Source of the DNA: Methanomassiliicoccaceae archaeon
Lineage (GTDB): Archaea > Thermoplasmatota > Thermoplasmata > Methanomassiliicoccales > Methanomethylophilaceae
Length of the DNA: 9,681 bases
Reading direction: 5' to 3'
NCBI GenBank assembly: GCA_009776695.1
Contig: WRNI01000049.1
Span: 1-9,681 of the forward strand
Made by a program: the position numbers and the translations under genes. Each line of letters starts with the position of its first letter. Within the stretch, counting starts at the first letter, position 1. The notes under the pieces were generated by a model that did not search any database, was not told where the DNA came from, and saw only the letters and a program-made list of their open reading frames with translations. This document shows, piece by piece, positions 4,801-9,681 of the stretch.

Positions 4801-6049
4801 GACGATAGCAGAGAAGATACTTTCCGCCAGGTCCGGGAAGGATGCGTACGCCGGTCAGATCGTTGAGGCCGAAGTGGATTACGTGATGGTCAACGACGTG
4901 ACGGGACCTATTGCGTTCAGGGAGTTCGATACGCTCAGCGCAGTGCCGAAAAGAGAGAAGATCGTTCTGATACCCGATCATTACATCCCGAACAAGGATG
5001 TCGCGTCCGCCGAACAGGCCAAGGAGATGCGCGAGTTCGCAAAAAGACATAAGATCAGCAATTACTTCGAGGTAGGAAAGAGCGGCGTATGCCACCAGAT
5101 GATGATGGACGAAGGTTTCGCGGCTCCCGGCAGACTCATAGTGGGAGCGGACTCGCACACATGCACATACGGCGGACTGAACGCGTTCTCGACAGGCATC
5201 GGATCGACGGAAGCGGCAGCGGTCTTCGCAACAGGGAAACTATGGTTCAAAGTACCCGAAACAATAAAGGTGGAACTGACCGGCTCGTTTGGAAGGTACG
5301 TCGGAGGGAAGGACCTCATAATTAAGATAATAACTGACATCGGTGTCGACGGGGCAAATTACAAAGCTTTGGAATTCTCCGGTACGGGCGTTAAGAACGT
5401 TCCAGTCGCCGACAGACTTACGATAGCGAACATGGCCATCGAGGCAGGCGCCAAAGCAGGTATCTTTCCGTGCGATGATCTCACGAGGGAATACATCAAA
5501 GGCACAGTGAAAGGAACATACGAAGCGGCGGACGCGGATGCGGACGCAAAATATTCGCTTGTGCTGAAGTATGATCTTTCGAAACTGGAACCAATGGTCG
5601 CGTTCCCGCATCTGCCGGAGAACGGCCGTCCCGTGAAAGGTTCTGAAGTAAAAATAGACCAGGCGTATCTCGGGTCGTGCACCAACGGCCGTATAGAAGA
5701 TATGAGGATCGCCGCGGAGGTCGTGAAAGGACGCAAAGTTGCGGACGGGATACGGTTCATCATAGTGCCGGCAAGTCCGAGAGTGTACAGACAGATGCTT
5801 GACGAAGGTCTCTTCCAGATCTTTCTGGATGCCGGCGCATTCATATCGGGACCCACATGCGGAGCATGTCTCGGCGGTTACATGGGAATACTTGCTGACG
5901 GCGAGAGAGCGGTATCGTCCACCAACCGCAATTTCATCGGACGCATGGGGCACAAAGGCTCCGAGGTGTATCTTGCAGGTCCCGCGGTGGTCGCGGCGAG
6001 CGCTGTATCGGGACGCATATGCACGCCCGACGATCTGGAGGCGGTATGA
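4793..6049 (+). CDS. leuC: 3-isopropylmalate dehydratase large subunit
   Basis: A 418-aa aconitase-superfamily protein of the short archaeal LeuC2 class. With LeuD it isomerises 2-isopropylmalate to 3-isopropylmalate through isopropylmaleate. The 4Fe-4S ligands are Cys296 (GSCTNG), Cys356 and Cys359 (GPTCGACLGG). Other signatures are GADSHT (118-123), STGIGSTEAA and STNRNFIGRMG. It begins inside the leuA coding end: ATG 4793 is 8 nt before the end of the leuA stop, with GGGTGAG at 4782-4788 as ribosome site; an upstream in-frame GTG (4784) is part of that site. Homoaconitase (AksD/HacA) belongs to the same family and cannot be excluded from the large subunit alone, but the neighbours and the LeuD loop argue for leucine. 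Confidence 0.9.
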   Translation: MGKTIAEKILSARSGKDAYAGQIVEAEVDYVMVNDVTGPIAFREFDTLSAVPKREKIVLIPDHYIPNKDVASAEQAKEMREFAKRHKISNYFEVGKSGVCHQMMMDEGFAAPGRLIVGADSHTCTYGGLNAFSTGIGSTEAAAVFATGKLWFKVPETIKVELTGSFGRYVGGKDLIIKIITDIGVDGANYKALEFSGTGVKNVPVADRLTIANMAIEAGAKAGIFPCDDLTREYIKGTVKGTYEAADADADAKYSLVLKYDLSKLEPMVAFPHLPENGRPVKGSEVKIDQAYLGSCTNGRIEDMRIAAEVVKGRKVADGIRFIIVPASPRVYRQMLDEGLFQIFLDAGAFISGPTCGACLGGYMGILADGERAVSSTNRNFIGRMGHKGSEVYLAGPAVVAASAVSGRICTPDDLEAV

Positions 6050-6525
6050 TGCGCATCACGGGACGCATATGGAGGTTCGGCGACCACGTCGATACGGACC
6101 AGATATTACCGGCGGAACGTCTCGTATCGGAGAACCTGACGCATCTGAATGATTTCATATTCGAGAAGGTAAGGCCGGGAATATCGTCGGAGGTAAAAAA
6201 AGGGGATATCATCGTGGCGGGAAAGAACTTCGGCTGCGGCTCCTCAAGGGAGCACGCGCCGCGGGCGCTGATGCAGGCGGGCGTCGCATGCGTCATCGCG
6301 GAATCATTTGCACGCATATTCTTCAGAAATTCGATAAATATCGGATTACCGGTGATAGAATGCAGGGTCGGCACAAAAGAAGGAGGTACGGTAACGGTGA
6401 GCACGGATGACGGCATTATCACCGACGGCATAGACACATTTAATTTTCCGGGATATCCGGAATTCATATCAGAACTGATATCAAAAGGCGGTCTGATGGC
6501 CAAGATCAGGAGCGGGACCGAATGA
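6046..6525 (+). CDS. leuD: 3-isopropylmalate dehydratase small subunit
   Basis: A 159-aa swivelling-domain subunit. It opens RITGRIWRFGDHVDTDQILPA, with the family's VDTD substrate loop at residues 15-18, and holds GCGSSREHAPRAL (from 63), CVIAESFARIFFRNSINIGLP and a C-terminal GGLM. The specificity loop after ILPA reads ERLVSE: known isopropylmalate enzymes have YLVY-like sequence and homoaconitases YLRT-like sequence. Val at the third loop position fits isopropylmalate, but the tyrosine is missing. Start and leuC stop overlap as ATGA, and a second ATG follows at once (6049). GGAGG at 6037-6041 is 4 nt from the first ATG and 7 nt from the second, so the second may be the one used. Confidence 0.9.
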   Translation: MMRITGRIWRFGDHVDTDQILPAERLVSENLTHLNDFIFEKVRPGISSEVKKGDIIVAGKNFGCGSSREHAPRALMQAGVACVIAESFARIFFRNSINIGLPVIECRVGTKEGGTVTVSTDDGIITDGIDTFNFPGYPEFISELISKGGLMAKIRSGTE

Positions 6526-7628
6526 AACATCTTGCCGTCATTCCGGGGGACGGGATCGGGAAGGAGGTGGTTGACGCCGGCATGGAGATCATCGAAGCGG
6601 TGTCTGAGATATCGTCGTTCGATTACGACGCCGAGCTTTTTGACATCGGATCGGAACGTTATTTACGCACAGGCGAGCTGCTGACCGATGAGGACCTTGA
6701 CGATCTCGGGAAGAAGGATGCGATATACTTCGGCGCGATAGGCGACCCGAGGGTGAGGCCGGGCATATTAGAAAAGGGAATACTGCTGAGAATGCGCGCG
6801 CATTTCGACCAGTACATAAACATGCGTCCGGTGACGTCGTGGCATCCGTTCGTCCCGCTGAAGAAGCATTTCGATTTTGATATATGTTTCCTGAGAGAGA
6901 ACACGGAGGATTTCTACATGGGCGCCGGCGGTATGTTAAGGAATGGTAAGGATGCGGAGGTGAACATCAGAAGGAAATTGTACGATATGCGCATAGACCT
7001 TCGCGCGGAATCCTCGTCCGGCGATGACTTTGCGTTCGAGATCGGATTGCTTTCGAGAAAAGGAGTGGAGCGATTTGCCGATCACGCGTTCAGAACGGCC
7101 GCGAAACGGAATGATGATACCGTGACATTAGTGGACAAGGCGAACGTATGCTCGATATACGAGATACAGAGGGAGATATTCACAGATAAGGCAAAAGAGT
7201 ATGGTATCGATGTGGAATTCATGTACGTCGACGCGATGGCGATGGCCATGATAGTGCGGCCGCATACTTTCGGCACGGTGGCCGTTCCGAACCTGTTCGG
7301 CGATATACTGACGGACTTAGGGGCACAGCTCCAGGGCGGCCTGGGAATGGGCGCCAGCGGCAACATCAATCCGGACGGCGTAAGCATGTTCGAGCCCATA
7401 CACGGCTCGGCGCCGGACATCGCCGGTCAGGGGAAGGCCAATCCGATCGCTGCTATACTGGCGGTTAAGATGATGATGGACCACCTCGGTCACGAGGACG
7501 TCGGAACAATGATACAGAACGCGGTCCGCACATGCCTTGACAACGGTAAATATACGGCGGACCTAGGCGGGAAGTTAACAACAAAAGAGGCGGCCGCCGA
7601 GATAAAGAAGGCGGTGCTGAGACAATGA
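6522..7628 (+). CDS. leuB: 3-isopropylmalate dehydrogenase (beta-decarboxylating dehydrogenase family)
   Basis: A 368-aa protein that oxidises and decarboxylates 3-isopropylmalate to 2-oxoisocaproate with NAD and Mg/Mn. IPGDGIG is at residues 7-13. Substrate-carboxylate arginines map to Arg92, Arg102 and Arg125 (FLREN), with Tyr132 (FYMG) and the Lys in LVDKANV as acid/base. VDAMAMAMIVRP and NLFGDILTDLGA hold the metal-binding aspartates. HGSAPDIAGQGKANP carries the Asp of NAD-specific enzymes. Leu88 and Leu89 match the hydrophobic pair that contacts the isopropyl group in Thermus LeuB. The stretch HFDQYINMRPV recalls the tartrate/D-malate dehydrogenase branch, so substrate breadth is uncertain; homoisocitrate dehydrogenase is another relative. 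ATGA overlaps with leuD and pcc1 at both ends place it in the operon; GGAG is 9 nt before the start. Confidence 0.87.
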   Translation: MKHLAVIPGDGIGKEVVDAGMEIIEAVSEISSFDYDAELFDIGSERYLRTGELLTDEDLDDLGKKDAIYFGAIGDPRVRPGILEKGILLRMRAHFDQYINMRPVTSWHPFVPLKKHFDFDICFLRENTEDFYMGAGGMLRNGKDAEVNIRRKLYDMRIDLRAESSSGDDFAFEIGLLSRKGVERFADHAFRTAAKRNDDTVTLVDKANVCSIYEIQREIFTDKAKEYGIDVEFMYVDAMAMAMIVRPHTFGTVAVPNLFGDILTDLGAQLQGGLGMGASGNINPDGVSMFEPIHGSAPDIAGQGKANPIAAILAVKMMMDHLGHEDVGTMIQNAVRTCLDNGKYTADLGGKLTTKEAAAEIKKAVLRQ

Positions 7629-7885
7629 TACGCCTTGAGCTGAAAATATCGTATAACGACGTCGGCAGTGCCGAAACGGTGTTCAGGGCGCTGGAACCGG
7701 ACAATGATAAATACGTCGCGTCAGAAATAAAAGGTAGCGAGATAATATTCGTGATATCGTCCGGCAGCGCCGGAACATTAAGGAACGCCGCCGACGATCT
7801 TCTCGCATGCGTGAAGATAGCCGAATCGTCGCTAGGACTTTCCGACGCCGTCCCTGACCTTGACGGCGATGCCCTTTCTGAATGA
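7625..7885 (+). CDS. pcc1: KEOPS complex subunit Pcc1
   Basis: An 86-aa protein, normal for Pcc1. The pattern is a first beta strand (LELKISY), a helix with VFRALEPDN, two more strands (VASEIKGSEIIFVISSG) and a helix containing GTLRNAADDLLACVKIAE, the Pcc1/LAGE3 alpha-beta fold. Pcc1 dimerises and bridges Kae1 units in KEOPS, which makes t6A at position 37 of ANN-decoding tRNAs; it helps bind tRNA. No other KEOPS gene is in the window. The ATG overlaps the leuB stop (ATGA), with GGTG 8 nt upstream, so it is translated with the leucine genes although it has no role in that pathway. Its last 17 codons and stop lie across the end of tgtA on the other strand (7832-7885). Confidence 0.85.
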   Translation: MIRLELKISYNDVGSAETVFRALEPDNDKYVASEIKGSEIIFVISSGSAGTLRNAADDLLACVKIAESSLGLSDAVPDLDGDALSE

Positions 7886-9681
7886 CAGCATTTCGCCGCG
7901 GACGAGTATTGCACGTCCGACGGCCACCAGCTCATCGCTGCCGCTGACGACGAGCACCTCCTCCATCGGTCTTATCTCATCATCGCAATCAGTAACGAAT
8001 GCGCAGAAGACATTCTTTCCTTCGGAGACGAACGGTATTGCGTCATCTGATATCACGACGCGCATATGCGGCGCCGGAACGTTATTGACGATGCGTGCGG
8101 CGCCTTCCTTCCTGAGCGTATAGAAACCGTCGTCCGCGCGCATTGACAGTACGTGAGCACCGTCAGATATCACGTTGCGTATCTTTCCTGTATTTTTGCT
8201 TGTCACAAGTTCGATCTTACCGCGCATCAGAGCGTCCGCCGCCTCCGCGCCGAACTGATATACGGCTACCGCCTTCGCCCTTTCCAGAAGCGGATCGGAC
8301 CTTTTCTTTTTGACCTTCGGCCTGACATTCTCGAAGGCCGCGGCCTTATCGAACATGTTCGCCGTGAATTCCGCTGTGAGCGCCATAGAACGTTCTTCGA
8401 GGTCCGTGTCCCGAATGCGGGGGAACAATGACTGCGCTATCGGATAGATCTCATCAAGCTCCGCGGGGACGGGCCCGAACGGTGATATGACGATAGGTGC
8501 GTACCCGAATGACCTGACGCGCTCAAACTCCTCTGCGTAAAGCTTACTGTACGGCTTCGTTCCTTTTGCGGACTCATTGAACAGCGCCGCGTTCTTCGCC
8601 GCCGGTACGTAACGTCCGAACGACCGTTTCTCATATCTGCGGAAGGCCGGCCTGTTCAGTGTCTCGGGGCCGGTGTAAAATAAAGCGCCGTCACGGCTGA
8701 GAGGTTCGTACAGCTCAAGATATTCCGTATGTCCGCCCAACGCCCTCAGAGCGTTAAGCAGTTCCGGGTGCGCCCTGCACCGCTGCTCAGCAAGCTCCCA
8801 AAGACGGCCTTCCAGTATGTACCTTTTGATGAGGGCGATCTCCTTGGTGATCTCGTAAAGGTTATGGCGCGCTATCGTCCTTGTTCTCTCGTCATCGGAT
8901 AACTTTTTCAGCGTTTCCAAAGTGTGGTCCCTGCAGGCGGGGCATTTGCAGTCAAGCGAAAGCATATCACAAAGACGGTACGTCCCGTCGATGAACATCA
9001 TCCTGTCATCCCTTGCGAATTTTGCGTAAGACGCGGAATCGAACATATCGCATCCCAGCAATACCGCAAGGGACAGTATCATCGGATGCCCCGCGCCGAA
9101 AAGATGGACGGGACGGTCAGGCGAAAGTCCTTTTTTCGAAGCGATGATAACGTTAACGAGCTCTTCGTAACGGTACTGCTCCATCAACGGCACGACGCCG
9201 CCTATCGGATGTACGTCAATATCCATTTCTTTCATTCTTTCGGCGCACATCTCCCTCAGTTCCGGATACACGGAGCCCTGGACGACGCCGGCTATCATCA
9301 TATCACCTTTTATTGATGCAGCTTCGCGCGTCCTTTCCAGCGTCACATCAACGGACGCCGCTGTCTCCTCTTCCGGCCAGAACGGTTCCGTGAAGATGTC
9401 GAGAACGGTGCCTATGTCGCTTCCGATGCTTTTCTGAAAATTGATAATATCACGATTCGTAACATCAACGTCACCGTACATGTGCGACTGGAATGTTCCC
9501 GAGTCCGTCATTATGATGCCCGGAAAATCCAGAAGGGAGTGAAGACCGTCGCTCTGCGCCTTTTTTCTGAGGTCCTCGCTGTTCCTTATTATGTAGGAGT
9601 TCGTGATCAGCGCTCTGAACCCGAACTCGTCGTAAAGTTCTCTCGCCGTTACCGTTGATATCTTCGGGTTGATCACCGGCA
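7832..9681 (-). CDS. tgtA: Archaeosine tRNA-guanine transglycosylase, N-terminus cut by window edge
   Basis: The visible part is about 615 aa. It replaces guanine-15 in the tRNA D-arm with preQ0, the first step to archaeosine. The frame runs to the window edge; a GTG at 9676 is not the start, since the preceding codon gives the family sequence PVINPK. By distance between catalytic residues relative to the Pyrococcus enzyme, about 36 residues are missing. Counting from that GTG: catalytic Asp58 (MTDSGTFQ), GGVVPLMEQYRY, and nucleophile Asp213 (CDMFDSA). The zinc site is Cys243, Cys245, Cys248 and His271. The archaeal C1, C2 and PUA domains follow, the PUA about 535 to the end (FRKGIAVKVRDG). 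It stops with TAG, the only TAG among the genes here, at the usual family end. It converges on pcc1 with 54 nt of shared coding sequence. Confidence 0.93.
   Translation of the reverse strand, partial: PVINPKISTVTARELYDEFGFRALITNSYIIRNSEDLRKKAQSDGLHSLLDFPGIIMTDSGTFQSHMYGDVDVTNRDIINFQKSIGSDIGTVLDIFTEPFWPEEETAASVDVTLERTREAASIKGDMMIAGVVQGSVYPELREMCAERMKEMDIDVHPIGGVVPLMEQYRYEELVNVIIASKKGLSPDRPVHLFGAGHPMILSLAVLLGCDMFDSASYAKFARDDRMMFIDGTYRLCDMLSLDCKCPACRDHTLETLKKLSDDERTRTIARHNLYEITKEIALIKRYILEGRLWELAEQRCRAHPELLNALRALGGHTEYLELYEPLSRDGALFYTGPETLNRPAFRRYEKRSFGRYVPAAKNAALFNESAKGTKPYSKLYAEEFERVRSFGYAPIVISPFGPVPAELDEIYPIAQSLFPRIRDTDLEERSMALTAEFTANMFDKAAAFENVRPKVKKKRSDPLLERAKAVAVYQFGAEAADALMRGKIELVTSKNTGKIRNVISDGAHVLSMRADDGFYTLRKEGAARIVNNVPAPHMRVVISDDAIPFVSEGKNVFCAFVTDCDDEIRPMEEVLVVSGSDELVAVGRAILVRGEMLSFRKGIAVKVRDGVGKS

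Noticed and set aside
1..9681. CRISPR arrays, insertion sequences, integrase sites and tRNA genes
   Set aside because: No regularly spaced repeats, transposase motifs or cloverleaf with a T-loop were seen.

Overview
The window is archaeal. Glycerol-1-phosphate dehydrogenase (ether lipids), archaeosine tRNA-guanine transglycosylase and the KEOPS subunit Pcc1 are all archaeal hallmarks. Genes are preceded by TATA boxes about 25 nt from the expected transcript start, and Shine-Dalgarno sites, where present, are of the GGAGG/GGTGA kind. Two Fe-S flavoproteins and a desulfoferrodoxin-type superoxide reductase suggest an anaerobe. My best guess is a euryarchaeote of the Thermoplasmatota, possibly Methanomassiliicoccales; this rests on protein flavour, not on a search.

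Layout. 1-119 (-): 5' end of egsA, running off the left edge. 198-749 (+): an iron-sulfur flavoprotein, divergent from egsA. 750-1149: a convergent gap of 400 bases with no credible gene, but packed with perfect inverted repeats that look like a structured RNA of unknown family. 1152-1208 (+): the last 18 sense codons plus stop of a second, diverged copy of the same flavoprotein. The rest of that copy is gone, and the remnant is overprinted by the 3' end of the next gene. 1150-2420 (-): a translationally coupled pair, Fe-S flavoprotein then a HisA-like TIM barrel. 2607-2984 (+): superoxide reductase, followed by oligo-T terminators.

3071-7885 (+): a tight leucine operon, leuA-leuC-leuD-leuB, ending in pcc1. 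All junctions overlap by 4-8 nt. It has a TATA box and a leader of about 150 nt holding a 14-codon leucine- and isoleucine-rich ORF and hairpins with alternative partners, a possible attenuator. 7832-9681 (-): tgtA, converging on pcc1 with a 54-nt tail-to-tail coding overlap and cut by the right edge at its N-terminus.

How the parts work together. LeuA, LeuC/LeuD and LeuB form the complete route from 2-oxoisovalerate to 2-oxoisocaproate. Pcc1 (t6A37) and TgtA (archaeosine-15) are both tRNA modification proteins. The left third combines redox proteins whose partners are not shown by the sequence. The most unusual items are the unassigned structured RNA candidate, the flavoprotein remnant with overprinting, and the leu leader.
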